A stretch of 64,000 nucleotides of DNA. Source: an uncultured Latescibacterota bacterium (lineage in GTDB: Bacteria; Latescibacterota; UBA2968). The DNA is taken from the NCBI GenBank assembly GCA_958295785.1, contig OY282377.1:1440394-1504393 (forward strand), given 5' to 3'. The position numbers and the translations under genes are program-made. Below, one piece after another: positions 1 to 9,736 of this stretch. Under the pieces are notes generated by a model. It did no database searches and was not told where the DNA came from. It was given only the letters and a program-made list of their open reading frames with translations. Within the stretch, counting starts at the first letter, position 1. Each line of letters begins with the position of its first letter.

Positions 1-1
1 C

Positions 2-130
2 TTGGTTGGTCTGGTGTTGGATTTCACACGCGATAGTGACGAATTTCTGTTGACACTGGCGACACCTAATCGCGTGATTTTCAGGGGATCAGAAGACCCA
101 TTTATCGAATGGCTGGTTAGGTCGGCCTAA
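2..130 (+). CDS. 3' end of an unidentified gene cut by the window edge
   Basis: An open frame runs from base 2 to a TAA at 128-130 and gives 42 residues ending in EWLVRSA. There is no start codon in the window, so the gene begins upstream. The residues look like an ordinary globular C-terminus but I do not recognise a family. It lies 51 bases upstream of the next gene on the same strand and may share its operon. Confidence 0.4.
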   Translation: MVGLVLDFTRDSDEFLLTLATPNRVIFRGSEDPFIEWLVRSA

Positions 131-181
131 AAAACGGAAACAGGAGCCTTTCCCACACATCGTTTTGGACATGCACTTGCT

Positions 182-610
182 GTGAACTTTACCGTACAAC
201 AAAACACTTCAGTTGCCCAACGAGATCGCATAAAGGTTGTGAACATAGGTGGGCCTCTAGATAATTTTATTTCGCCCCGCAGCCAAAGTCCGGATTTTAG
301 ACATGTCGACCTGAATCAAGGGCCAAATACCATCGTTGCGAATATCAATGAAGTGGATTTGGGCACCATTTTCGGAAGCCAAGTGCGATTTCTGCGCGCA
401 TCAAATGTTCCTTTCGTCGAAGTTCCATCAGGGGCCTTTGTCGAGCCAAGTGCTTTTATCTGGCAAGCGCGCAGCCTTCAAGTGAGGAGAATTGTCATAA
501 CTACGGGGCTTTTTAGCGAACAGCCGATAAGTGACGCACTCAGTGAGGCGGGTTTCTCAGTGAGGCGAAGGGTCATCAACCAACGAATATTCATCACTGC
601 GAGACTTTAA
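182..610 (+). CDS. hypothetical protein, 142 aa
   Basis: The frame starts with GTG at 182 and ends in TAA. The only nearby ATG (171) is out of frame and closes at once. The product is soluble, without signal peptide or membrane segment, and rich in beta-prone stretches (VRRIVITTGLF, RVINQRIFITARL). I recognise no family. The next gene starts 17 bases after the stop with a good Shine-Dalgarno sequence, so the two are probably cotranscribed. Their position beside a wrecked defence region allows a defence role, but nothing in the sequence shows one. Confidence 0.5.
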   Translation: MNFTVQQNTSVAQRDRIKVVNIGGPLDNFISPRSQSPDFRHVDLNQGPNTIVANINEVDLGTIFGSQVRFLRASNVPFVEVPSGAFVEPSAFIWQARSLQVRRIVITTGLFSEQPISDALSEAGFSVRRRVINQRIFITARL

Positions 611-627
611 TTTTTTGGAGGTCTGAT

Positions 628-909
628 ATGCCAGTCCCACAAATCATCCACCAGATAGACGAGGTGATCAGAGATATGCACAAACCTCGGCAAATAAAGA
701 TCAAAAGCTTACAGACGCTCGCTATGACCTGCTGGCGCGAGGTCGTTCCAGAGTATGGCACAAAGACCTTCGCAGAACTCAAATTCGATGAAATACAAAA
801 ACGTTGGTCAATGGTGCGGGATGAAGTTGAGAAATACGAGACCAAAGACCAAATTTTGTATGTTCTCGACTGGCCTGCTTCCAGTGGCAATTTCTATTGG
901 TTGAAATAA
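628..909 (+). CDS. hypothetical protein, 93 aa
   Basis: ATG at 628 follows a strong ribosome-binding site (TTTTTGGAGGTCTGAT). The protein is short, charged and mostly helical by eye (IIHQIDEVIRDMHKPRQIK, KRWSMVRDEVEKYETK), with no signal peptide, membrane segment or known motif. It directly follows the 142-aa gene. The reading frame ends 65 bases before the left end of IS copy 1, and that short gap contains no further coding sequence I can see. Function unknown. Confidence 0.5.
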   Translation: MPVPQIIHQIDEVIRDMHKPRQIKIKSLQTLAMTCWREVVPEYGTKTFAELKFDEIQKRWSMVRDEVEKYETKDQILYVLDWPASSGNFYWLK

Positions 910-974
910 CTGTCGTTAGAGCCAAAGAGAAATGCTTTTCCAAAGCGGACTCAGTGAAGAACACGACAACAAAA

Positions 975-2066
975 TAGGACTTACGCATGCTGAGTTAAAA
1001 AAGGGTGCAATTCCGTAAAATTTATCACTTTGAGGAGGTGTCAATGCGCCACCCGACGCGTTTGGATGACTGTCAGTATCTGCTTAGCCGTCCCCTCAAC
1101 GATACCCTGACCCCTTTCGCCGACCCTAGCGAAGGGTTCAGTCATGATATGATCAACCGCTATCTCGCCGGTGCGCGTATCCCCCCCCGCTTGGTGTGGG
1201 AACACGTCAAAGACCACATCGCGCTGACGCCTGAAGGCGATGTGATCTTTGATGACCCGGTTTTAGACAAGCGACACGCACGCAAGATCGCGTGAGTGCG
1301 TCGTCAATAGAGCGGCAACGCCCAAGGCGTCATCAACGGCATCGGGGGGGTCACATGTGTCTATGTCCATCCGCAAGAGGATCGGTTCTGGCTGATTGAC
1401 GATCGGATTTATGATCCGCAAGGCGATGGCAAAACCAAATGGGATCCTCTCAAGGACATGCTCTCTGCGTGGGTCTATCAGAAGGGCCTCCCTTTTACCG
1501 GGGTCTTGATGGACAGTGGGTATGCGACCAAAACAGTCATGCGACACAGAGAGCAGATGCAAAAAACCTATTATTGTCCCCTCAAGACGAACCGGCGCGT
1601 GGACGATTCGGCAGGCACAACCCCCTACCAGCGCGTAGATAGCTTAACTTGGACGAAAGCGCAACGCAAACAAGGCAAGCTAATTAAAATCAGAGGGGTC
1701 CCCAAAGACCACAAAGTGAAATGATTCCGGGTGGCGTCTTCTGATAGACGCACGGCGTATGTCGTGACCAACGACCATGCTCAAAACGATTCTTCAGGGG
1801 TACAACAGGTGTGTCACCAAAGATGGAAAATTGAGCCCTTTCACCGCGAAGTCAAACAGGTGACCGGGCTTGAAAAGGGTCCATGTCGGTTGGCACGCAT
1901 GGTACGAAATCATATTGGGTGTGCGATGTTCGTTTGGATTCGACTCGCGCAGGTGGCCTATCAAACAGGACAAACCATTTATCAAGTCAAATACCGCGGG
2001 GTGGCTGACTTCTTGAGACAACAACTCAAAGCACCTCATATTCCAATGGAAATTGCGTAAGTCCTA
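975..2066 (+). mobile_element. 1092-bp IS4-superfamily-like insertion sequence, copy 1 (defective)
   Basis: Ends are inverted: TAGGACTTACGCA at the left and TGCGTAAGTCCTA at the right. Copies of identical length lie at 8645-9736 and 60105-61196 in the opposite orientation. The five bases on each side (CAAAA and AAAGA) do not match, so this copy is not flanked by its own target duplication. It was probably left at the edge of a recombination or deletion. It carries one transposase frame with three internal stops. Confidence 0.9.
1044..2060 (+). pseudogene. DDE transposase of IS copy 1, three in-frame stops
   Basis: The natural start is ATG 1044, five bases after GAGGAGGT. The frame stays the same from end to end but is interrupted by TGA at 1293, TAG at 1308 and TGA at 1722. 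The reassembled protein is about 338 aa. It has a DDE-type aspartate in LMDSGYAT and the C-terminal signature WKIEPFHREVKQ, the E(x6)K-like block of IS4/IS701-type transposases. The TGA at 1293 is shared by all three copies in the window and the one at 1722 is shared with copy 2. This copy cannot make full-length transposase without readthrough. Confidence 0.85.
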
Positions 2067-3370
2067 AAAGAATTAAATCCCATGGTGCAGACCGACGCAA
2101 AGCGGTACTCTGTTTCCTCTCGAACAGTCCGCCAAATCTATCGAGATAAGCTCTCCACTGGTCAGTTTACAAGACAGTCGTCCCCACCGAACCGTCGAAT
2201 TTCTGGCGAAATTGGGACAACTTGCAGCGGAATTTTCAAAGGGCTTGGTGATTATTCTTGATGAACTTCAGCAACTGCTCGGCCCCCTTGATGCACGCTC
2301 CATCGTCCAATTCCGAGAATTTGTCTGGGGTATGCGTACTGAGCGTTCATCCTGTGGCCTGATTCTAGTGATGGACTCACTGCTTGAAGCGAGATTGGCA
2401 CGCTGGGCTGCTGACATTCTTCATCGAATTCGTGAAAATGGCCCCGCGCTACAGTTGACCAATATTTACACTCGCGAGTTTCCATCATGGCTATGGAATC
2501 AATTAACTAATAAAGGAAAACTGTCTTTCCAATCAAAGGCATTGACGGATAATGTTCTTTCGTCTCTCGGTCAACTTGTTGAGCGGCCCGACCTTGCCAA
2601 TGGGCCGCGCACCGTTGTTGAGGTCTTTTCCCGAGCAACAATTCACTATCAAAAAACAGGCTCAAGCTACGATATATCCCACCTCGTTGACGATGTTCAT
2701 CAAGGCCAATTTCGTTACTTCGGAGAAGGAGCGACGATACAAAATGTCCTAACCCAAATCCTGTCGGACGAGTGGATTTCCCAAGATAATGGACGTAGGA
2801 CACTGGTAAAAACGCTCGTGGCTTTTCCCCAGGGATGTTCTCGCGAAACACTTCAATACCACATCCCTGACAAAAAACAACTTGAGACTGCAAGGTCGGA
2901 GTTGTTCGGCCCATTGCTCGTTGAACTTTCTGAAGGTTTAGCCTTGGAACCATTGCAACAGGTTCGTCGGACTCGCACCAATTGGGAACAAATTCTGTCG
3001 CACTGCTGTGAGACCTTGCCTGCGCTTGATGCTTTAGCCACACGCGCTCCAGATATGATTTATCGGGTTCTCATTCCAAGGCTTTTTCCGAAGGGAACTC
3101 CTACTTCGCCTGCGTGGGAACAGCTTTCTGACGAGTCGAGTGCTGTATTGACAGGTTGGCATGTACTTCGAGGAACGTTTGACGATGCTTACCCACAAAG
3201 AGAAGTTGCTCTGTGCATAACAGACAAAGAACCGGAATCGTGGCCGCAGGATATGGATGTTTGCATTGCGTTCGTGTGTGATGCCAGTACAGACTCCGAT
3301 ATTACCCCTACAGCGGAATTGCTGGACATAAATGAAGGCTGTTTCATTTTCATGAGGTTGCCGATATTAA
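2067..3370 (+). pseudogene. fragment of a large P-loop ATPase
   Basis: From TTG 2212 an open frame gives about 390 residues before it enters the IS5-like element. The frame is open back to 2077, close to the right end of IS copy 1, so the N-terminal part with the Walker A motif appears lost. Residues GLVIILDELQQLLG form a convincing Walker B strand of an AAA/STAND-like ATPase. The remainder is helical and without known catalytic motifs. Size and style recall phage-resistance ATPases of the BrxC/PglY/DUF6079 kind, but that is inference. If the IS5-like element and one TTAA are removed, the frame ends after PILNQPD, so a native or junction-made stop lies just behind. Another large-protein fragment at 9737 could be from the same gene. 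Confidence 0.55.
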
Positions 3371-4295
3371 GAGTCCCTAACAAAAAGCGTTGCCATGGAT
3401 TTGTGAGAGGCCGCTTTTCTTCTCAGCCCAACCCTTACAACGTCCATGCCCGGCCTCTTTATCGGGCGAGGAGGAACAGATGACCAACCCCCTCGTGAGC
3501 GATGCACTCTGGGAAAAGGGCCACCCCCTTTTGCCGGTTCCCAAGCCTGGACGATTCCGCTTTCCCGGCCGTAAGCGCATTGATGACCGCAAGGCATTGA
3601 CCGGCATTCTATTCGTCCTGAAGAGCGGCATCCCGTGGGAGAGGTTGCCCCAAGAGAGGGGGTGGGGTTCCGGGATGACCTGCTGGCGTCGTCTGAAGGA
3701 GTGGCATGACGCAGGCGTGTGGGAGCGGCTTCATCATCTGCTGTTGTCCAAACTGCGAGCGGCCGATGGCCTGGACGGGTCTCGCGCCTGTGTGGACAGT
3801 GCCTCCCTCCGTGCGGTGGGGGGCGGAAAAAAAACCGGCCCCAATCCCACAGACCGCCGCAAGCCCGGGCGTAAGCATCATGGGATCACCGATGCCAACG
3901 GGCTACCTCTGGCCGCGATTGTGACCGAGGCGAACCGGCCAGATGTGACGCAATGGTTGCCCTTGGTGGACGCTGTGCCTGCGGTCAGGGGCAAACGCGG
4001 TCGTCCGCGCCGCAGACCCCAACGGCTGTATGCAGACCGTGCCTATGACTCGAAGGCATGCCGGAAGGCGCTGCGTGCGCGCCACATCTGGCCGGTGATC
4101 GCCCGGCGGGGTGCAGCGCATGGCAGCGGGTTGGGGGTGTACCGGTGGGGCGTTGAGCGGACGCTGGCCTGGCTCCGGCAGTTCCGCAGCCTGCGGGTGC
4201 GCGACGAACGCAGAGCGGACATCCATGAGGCGTCCCTCTCCATCGGCTGTTCTCTCATCTGTTTCAGATGCTTGATTTCTTTATGTTAGGGCTTC
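3371..4295 (+). mobile_element. IS5-family-like element, 925 bp, flanked by TTAA
   Basis: The element runs from GAGTCCCTAACA to TGTTAGGGCTTC, an imperfect terminal inverted repeat. TTAA stands immediately on both sides (3367-3370 and 4296-4299), consistent with a target duplication. It carries one uninterrupted transposase gene and is the only apparently intact member here. Degenerate internal halves lie near 54645 and 61671, and a 112-bp derivative keeping only the ends occurs three times. Confidence 0.85.
3480..4289 (+). CDS. IS5-family transposase (IS427-like), intact
   Basis: The start chosen is ATG 3480 behind GAGGAGGAACAG, giving MTNPLVSDALW and 269 aa, normal for the family; the longer upstream frame only reads through the terminal repeat. 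The N-terminal part (IPWERLPQERGWGSGMTCWR) is the family's typical insert-binding helix region. The DDE triad is visible as VDSASLRAV, YADRAYDS and GVERTLAWLRQF. Many family members need a frameshift between two frames; here the gene is a single frame. It should catalyse cut-and-paste transposition of the element and may act on the 112-bp derivatives that share its ends. Confidence 0.9.
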   Translation: MTNPLVSDALWEKGHPLLPVPKPGRFRFPGRKRIDDRKALTGILFVLKSGIPWERLPQERGWGSGMTCWRRLKEWHDAGVWERLHHLLLSKLRAADGLDGSRACVDSASLRAVGGGKKTGPNPTDRRKPGRKHHGITDANGLPLAAIVTEANRPDVTQWLPLVDAVPAVRGKRGRPRRRPQRLYADRAYDSKACRKALRARHIWPVIARRGAAHGSGLGVYRWGVERTLAWLRQFRSLRVRDERRADIHEASLSIGCSLICFRCLISLC

Positions 4296-4299
4296 TTAA

Positions 4300-5143
4300 A
4301 CCAACCCGATTGACCATCCGCCGCATGACGGAACAGGCCATCGCGCAATTCAATGCACCGCGCTTTGATACGTGCGTGGACATGCTCGATCAGATCAAGG
4401 GCCTGACCGGCCTGGAGAGTGTCTCGCAAACGATGGCTACCTTGCAAACGCTTGCAAAGGGATATCGATCTTGGGATCAATTCGACTACCCAGCGGCCCT
4501 GGAGCATCTGAAAAGCTTGAAGAAAGATAAGCGGGTGCCCGAGTGGGGATTGAAAAAAAATTGGAGATGTACAAGGCTTTTTTGTACCGCGTTATCAAAT
4601 TCAAGTACGGCGTCGAGCGGGCCGTGGATTTGTGGAACAGTGCGGAGAAACGCAAAGCCGAGGGGCGTTTCGACGATGCCATCGCGCGTCTGTATCGGTT
4701 GATGGAATATATCGCACAAGTGCAACTCTTCAACAATCATCGCGGCTTGGAAACCCGTGATCTCGATGTGAAATTGCTGCCCGAATCCCTGCGCCCACAG
4801 TACGAAAAAAAAGTTGGACGGTCCGGCAAAATCGAACTGCCGCTGTATGAAAGCTATGCGTTGTTGAAGCATTTGGGCGATGACTTGGGGGGGGGTGTTC
4901 ACAAATGAGTATGACGGGAAGGGCGACCTCAAAAAAGTGCTGGGGCTGAGAAATCAGTCTATTCTCGCACATGGCTTTGGGCCGGTCTCTCAAGAAGGAT
5001 GTGGAACAGCACGGGATTATGTCCGTCAGTTTATGGATCAGGCATTTCAGGACTGGGAGCAGAAAGCCGCAGAAGCGGTATTTCCGAGACTGCAATTCAC
5101 ATCAGTAACTGAAAGTTTGGCATTGGGAGGTCAACCGGGTTGA
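4300..5143 (+). pseudogene. Cas02710/TIGR02710-like CRISPR-associated protein, CARF domain missing, two frameshifts
   Basis: Three frames join into one product. The first runs from the IS5 edge to about 4552 and includes FNAPRFDTCVDMLDQ. The second starts after an A8 tract (4553-4560) and includes GRFDDAIARLYRLMEYIAQ and LPLYESYALLKHLGDD. The third starts after a G9 tract (4887-4895) and includes GLRNQSILAHGFGPVS. The helical tetratricopeptide-like middle and the RNxSILAHGF C-terminus are characteristic of the Cas02710 family of CARF-domain accessory proteins, which sense cyclic oligoadenylate in type III CRISPR systems. The N-terminal CARF sensor is absent. Position just upstream of the CRISPR array supports the call. 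Both breaks fall in homopolymers, so sequencing error or length variation must be considered. Confidence 0.7.
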
Positions 5144-5422
5144 TTGGGCAAGTGCCGACGCGATAGAAGTCCGTCTGCGACCCAAAAAAAAAAAGGTTGT
5201 CATAATGACGCAATGGGGTTATATTGATTTAAGCTATCGAACATTAGGCGCGTTACCTGATCCAATTCTGGGTCGCAAATTTGTAACGGCCTGTCTCGAA
5301 AGCAATTATCCGAATACCATTTCAGTCGTCAGCGCGATTTTGAGGGGCATCTGCCTGTCAAAGTGGCCTGAGTCGCACAAGGGCCTCATACGAACTGCGG
5401 CCCAATAAGTTAGAAAGGAGTG
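5144..5422 (+). promoter_or_regulatory. probable CRISPR leader region
   Basis: The repeats end in ATTGAAAC on this strand and a terminator follows the last repeat, so transcription should run rightward and the leader should lie here. The stretch contains an A11 tract (5184-5194) and a possible small gene (5205-5408). Only 14 bases separate that small frame from the first repeat. I see no convincing -35/-10 pair. Assignment rests on array orientation. Confidence 0.4.
5205..5408 (+). CDS. possible small protein, 67 aa, overlapping the presumed leader
   Basis: ATG 5205 with a weak upstream AGGTTGT opens a frame ending 14 bases before the first CRISPR repeat. The product (YIDLSYRTLGALPDPILGR at its start) has plausible amino-acid composition but no family I recognise. 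The same frame is open upstream (ADAIEVRLRPKKKK) through the A11 tract, so it could be the tail of a frameshifted cas-type gene rather than a complete one. Confidence 0.3.
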   Translation: MTQWGYIDLSYRTLGALPDPILGRKFVTACLESNYPNTISVVSAILRGICLSKWPESHKGLIRTAAQ

Positions 5423-8400
5423 ATTTGGAAGTACTACCCGCCTACTGGGGTATTGAAACCCTCTCGGGTTCAGAATTGAAAACAACGCCGTCTGGATAAT
5501 TTGGAAGTACTACCCGCCTACTGGGGTATTGAAACCAACTCAACAACATCAACAGTATCAAACGTTTCAAGCACATTTGGAAGTACTACCCGCCTACTGG
5601 GGTATTGAAACGTTTCGCGCCAGAGTCTCTGCCCCATGCCCGCGCGACTATTTGGAAGTACTACCCGCCTACTGGGGTATTGAAACCTTCAAGGGTGACA
5701 TCGGGTTGAATATGTGCCCGCTTTGATTTGGAAGTACTACCCGCCTACTGGGGTATTGAAACGTATCGCTCCACACTCTCCCAGCATCGGTAGTCGAAGT
5801 TATTTGGAAGTACTACCCGCCTACTGGGGTATTGAAACAAAACAAACGCGAGACTGCCGTTTTTTTCGGTAATTGTTGCCATTTGGAAGTACTACCCGCC
5901 TACTGGGGTATTGAAACCAAAGGTGACCAAACAGCACGGCGAAACACACAGCAAGAAATTTGGAAGTACTACCCGCCTACTGGGGTATTGAAACCCCCTT
6001 CAGTCTGAAAATATCGAACCCTTTCCCATTTCCCATTTGGAAGTACTACCCGCCTACTGGGGTATTGAAACTTGGCAAATACGGCTATCAAAGTTGTAAA
6101 ATTTAACAGTGATTTGGAAGTACTACCCGCCTACTGGGGTATTGAAACTGTAATCTGAACAATCTTGACAAACAGTGAAAAGTTGGCGATTTGGAAGTAC
6201 TACCCGCCTACTGGGGTATTGAAACGGAGACGCCATAAACACCTTGAGTGCCGTGACATAATTTATTTGGAAGTACTACCCGCCTACTGGGGTATTGAAA
6301 CATCCTGTCTGGTTTGCTGTTTCATATTTTCTCCCTTAGTATTTGGAAGTACTACCCGCCTACTGGGGTATTGAAACGTGTAAGGCAGGGGCAAACCGTT
6401 TTGTCGAAACCAATTTTCAGATTTGGAAGTACTACCCGCCTACTGGGGTATTGAAACTCTTTGCGTGTTGTGACAACAACGACAAACGCATGCTGATTTG
6501 GAAGTACTACCCGCCTACTGGGGTATTGAAACTCCATACGCCGGCGAGTTTTTTCATCCACATCCCCCTGAATTTGGAAGTACTACCCGCCTACTGGGGT
6601 ATTGAAACCGGAGAAGAAAAAGACGAGAATCAGTTTGAGCAAAGAATTTGGAAGTACTACCCGCCTACTGGGGTATTGAAACTCACTAACATAATTCTCA
6701 ACTCCCCGCGCAACAGCTCGCAAGTAAAATTTGGAAGTACTACCCGCCTACTGGGGTATTGAAACCACTCCCTTTTTGACTTCATTTCACTCTCATTTCA
6801 CCTTAGATTTGGAAGTACTACCCGCCTACTGGGGTATTGAAACGCGGCAACTCGCCATCCTCATAACGCTCAAGAATGCACGCGAATTTGGAAGTACTAC
6901 CCGCCTACTGGGGTATTGAAACCCAATTTCCACAGGGCAAAGCTCATCAAAACCCATCATGGATTTGGAAGTACTACCCGCCTACTGGGGTATTGAAACT
7001 TTCTAAGCGAGGGTATCTTGCGGGTTTCAGCGGCACCCGAATTTGGAAGTACTACCCGCCTACTGGGGTATTGAAACTAATGAGTGTAACGCTCGAGTCG
7101 TCCTTTGCCCTATCGGATTTGGAAGTACTACCCGCCTACTGGGGTATTGAAACCCAATTTCCACAGGGCAAAGCTCATCAAAACCCATCATGGATTTGGA
7201 AGTACTACCCGCCTACTGGGGTATTGAAACTTTCTAAGCGAGGGTATCTTGCGGGTTTCAGCGGCACCCGAATTTGGAAGTACTACCCGCCTACTGGGGT
7301 ATTGAAACCCAAACCCGCCCGTCTTTGGTCTCGATTTTCATGCTCACATTTGGAAGTACTACCCGCCTACTGGGGTATTGAAACTTGATTGGGGGTTGTT
7401 GTAATCTATGTCCCACTCGACAACATTTGGAAGTACTACCCGCCTACTGGGGTATTGAAACTGCCCGTCGGGGTAGGCAATGGCGACAACGTAGCCACTG
7501 AAATCAATTTGGAAGTACTACCCGCCTACTGGGGTATTGAAACAGATCGATTCCGTCGTGCATGCGGATATTCTCGGGAAATTTGGAAGTACTACCCGCC
7601 TACTGGGGTATTGAAACCAACCGTGTTGCCCGGCATGTGGAACTCGACGATCGCATTTGGAAGTACTACCCGCCTACTGGGGTATTGAAACTTTGCAACA
7701 AAACGGCGAAATTCACGCATTGCAAAGGGATTTGGAAGTACTACCCGCCTACTGGGGTATTGAAACCCCCTCGGAAAGCGGGCCGTGGCTGTTCTTGTCT
7801 CGGTCAATTTGGAAGTACTACCCGCCTACTGGGGTATTGAAACTTTTTTGGTGCTGACAATCAGCGACCTAACAAGCGTTTTACATTTGGAAGTACTACC
7901 CGCCTACTGGGGTATTGAAACCTCATCTATTCGCGTCAATGAAATGTTGTTGTACTCATTTGGAAGTACTACCCGCCTACTGGGGTATTGAAACTGATTT
8001 CATTTTCAGCGAGGACCTCGACGCTCCACAGCCGATTTGGAAGTACTACCCGCCTACTGGGGTATTGAAACTCCATGAGAACCTGTTGAGCTTTTTGGAG
8101 ATGTTCTATATTTGGAAGTACTACCCGCCTACTGGGGTATTGAAACAAATCTACTTGGACTTCAGGCGTTTGGGCTGACAAACTAATTTGGAAGTACTAC
8201 CCGCCTACTGGGGTATTGAAACTACCGTAGCGGCCATTATATTCTCCTGTTATTTAGATCCAATTTGGAAGTACTACCCGCCTACTGGGGTATTGAAACC
8301 CGGTGATGCGTGAGCATCTGCTCTTTCTGATCTGATGGATTTGGAAGTACTACCCGCCTACTGGGGTATTGAAACGAACTTCTGTGCGCGTGATTGCGCT

Positions 8401-8604
8401 GTCTATCTGACTTGTATTTGGAAGTACTACCCGCCTACTGGGGTATTGAAACCCATTATCGGGCATCTTATCATAAACTGGAATGAAAAATTTGGAAGTA
8501 CTACCCGCCTACTGGGGTATTGAAACTCAGTGTGGGGGCCGCCCCAGATATTCGGGCCGACAATCTTATTTGGAAGTACTACCCGCCTACTGGGGTATTG
8601 AAAC
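5423..8604 (+). CRISPR. CRISPR array: 42 repeats of 37 nt, 41 spacers
   Basis: The repeat begins ATTTGGAAGTACTACCCGCC and ends TACTGGGGTATTGAAAC; by eye all 42 copies are identical, including the last. Spacers are 36-46 nt, mostly 38-41. The ATTGAAAC 3' end matches the 8-nt 5' handle common in type I-A/B/D and type III crRNAs, giving rightward transcription. No cas1, cas2, cas6 or interference gene is in the window; the only CRISPR-associated neighbour is the broken Cas02710-like gene. Two consecutive spacers occur twice (6923-7040 and 7154-7271). Open frames reported across the array are repeat translations (LEVLPAYWGIET), not genes. Confidence 0.98.
6923..7271 (+). repeat. duplicated spacer pair inside the array
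   Basis: The spacer at 6923-6962 reappears at 7154-7193, and the spacer at 7000-7040 reappears at 7231-7271. The offset is exactly 231 bp in both, equal to three repeat-spacer units. A single different spacer (7078-7116) stands between the copies. This is the footprint of recombination between repeats. Confidence 0.95.
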
Positions 8605-8640
8605 CCCCAAGCATCTCCCCCTTGCTTGGGGGCTTTCTTT
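8604..8640 (+). terminator. rho-independent terminator abutting the last CRISPR repeat
   Basis: CCCCCAAGC (8604-8612) pairs perfectly with GCTTGGGGG (8624-8632) over an 11-nt loop, followed by CTTTCTTTTT. The first stem base is the last base of the final repeat. It should end the pre-crRNA and confirms the direction of the array. Confidence 0.85.
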
Positions 8641-8644
8641 TTCA

Positions 8645-9736
8645 TAGGACTTACGCAATCTCCATTGGAATATGAGGCACTTTGAGTTGTTGTCTCAAGA
8701 AGTCAGCCAGCCCTCGGTATTTGACTTGATAAATGGTTTGTCCTGTTTGATAGGCCACCTGCGCGAGTCGAATCCAAACGAACATCGCACACCCAATATG
8801 ATTTCGTACCATGCGTGCCAACCGACATGGACCCTTTTCAAGCCCGGTCACCTGTTTGACTTCGCGGTGAAAGGGCTCAATTTTCCATCGTTGGTGACAC
8901 ACCTGTTGTACCCCTGAAGAATCGTTTTGAGCATGGTCGTTGGTTACGACATACGCCGTGCGTCTATCAGAAGACGCCACCTGGAATCATTTCACTTTGT
9001 GGTCTTTGGGAAACCCTCTGATTTTAATGGACTTGCCTTGTTTGCGTTGCGCTTGAGTCCAAGTTAAGCTATCTACGCGCTGGTAGGGGGTTGTGCCTGC
9101 CGAATCGTCCACGCGCCGGTTCGTCTTGAGGGGACAAGAATAGGTTTTTTGCATCTGCTCTCTGTGTAACATGACCGTTTTGGTCGCATACCCACTGTCC
9201 ATCAAGACCCCGGTAAAAGGGAGGCCCTTCTGATAGACCCACGCAGAGAGCATGTCCTTGAGATGATCCCATTTGGTTTTGCCATCGCCTTGCGGGTCAT
9301 AAATCCGATAGTCAATCAGCCAGAACCGATCCTGTTGCGGATGGACATAGACACATGTGACCCCCCCGATGCCATTGATGACGCCTTGGGCGTTGCCGCT
9401 ATATTGACGACGCACTCACGCGATCTTGCGCGCGTGTCGCTTGTCTAAAACCGGGTCATCAAAGATCACATCGCCTTCAGGCGTCAGCGCGATGTGGTCT
9501 TTGACGTGTTCCCACACCAAGCGAGGGGGGATACGCTCACCGGCGAGATAGCGGTTGATCATATCATGACTGAACCCTTCGCTATGGTCGGCGAAAGGGG
9601 TCAGGGTATCGTTGAGGGGACTGCTAAGCAGATACTGACAGTCATCCAAACGCGTCGGTTGGCGCATTGACACCTCCTCAAAGTGATAAATTTTACGGAA
9701 TTGCACCCTTTTTTAACTCAGCATGCGTAAGTCCTA
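8645..9736 (-). mobile_element. 1092-bp IS4-superfamily-like insertion sequence, copy 2 (defective)
   Basis: Same TAGGACTTACGCA ends and length as copy 1 but opposite orientation. Flanking pentamers TTTCA and AATTA do not match, so no target duplication is preserved. It begins four bases after the T-run of the array terminator. With copy 1 it brackets the ATPase fragment, IS5-like element, Cas02710 remnant and CRISPR array as an inverted pair. Confidence 0.9.
8651..9667 (-). pseudogene. DDE transposase of IS copy 2, two in-frame stops
   Basis: Read from ATG 9667 behind GAGGAGGTGTC. The frame is continuous apart from TGA at 9418-9416 (after KRHARKIA) and TGA at 8989-8987 (after DHKVK). Both stops occur at the same codons in copy 1, which indicates that copies 1 and 2 descend from one already mutated parent. 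The central domain (GVINGIGGVTCVYVHPQQ, LMDSGYATKTV) and the WKIEPFHREVKQ signature are retained. Confidence 0.85.

Noticed and set aside
1005-2060. Reassignment of TGA to an amino acid, suggested by in-frame TGA codons in the transposases
   Set aside because: TGA ends many intact genes here, such as the methyltransferase at 18057 and the aldose epimerase at 42073; the extra codons are confined to IS copies.
5460-8567. Spacers targeting the IS elements in this window
   Set aside because: No convincing match was noticed by eye; an exhaustive alignment was not possible, so this is not excluded.
5529-8645. Many overlapping open frames on both strands with LEVLPAYWGIET or FQYPSRRVVLPN
   Set aside because: They are translations of the 37-nt CRISPR repeat; no start signals and no non-repeat domain.
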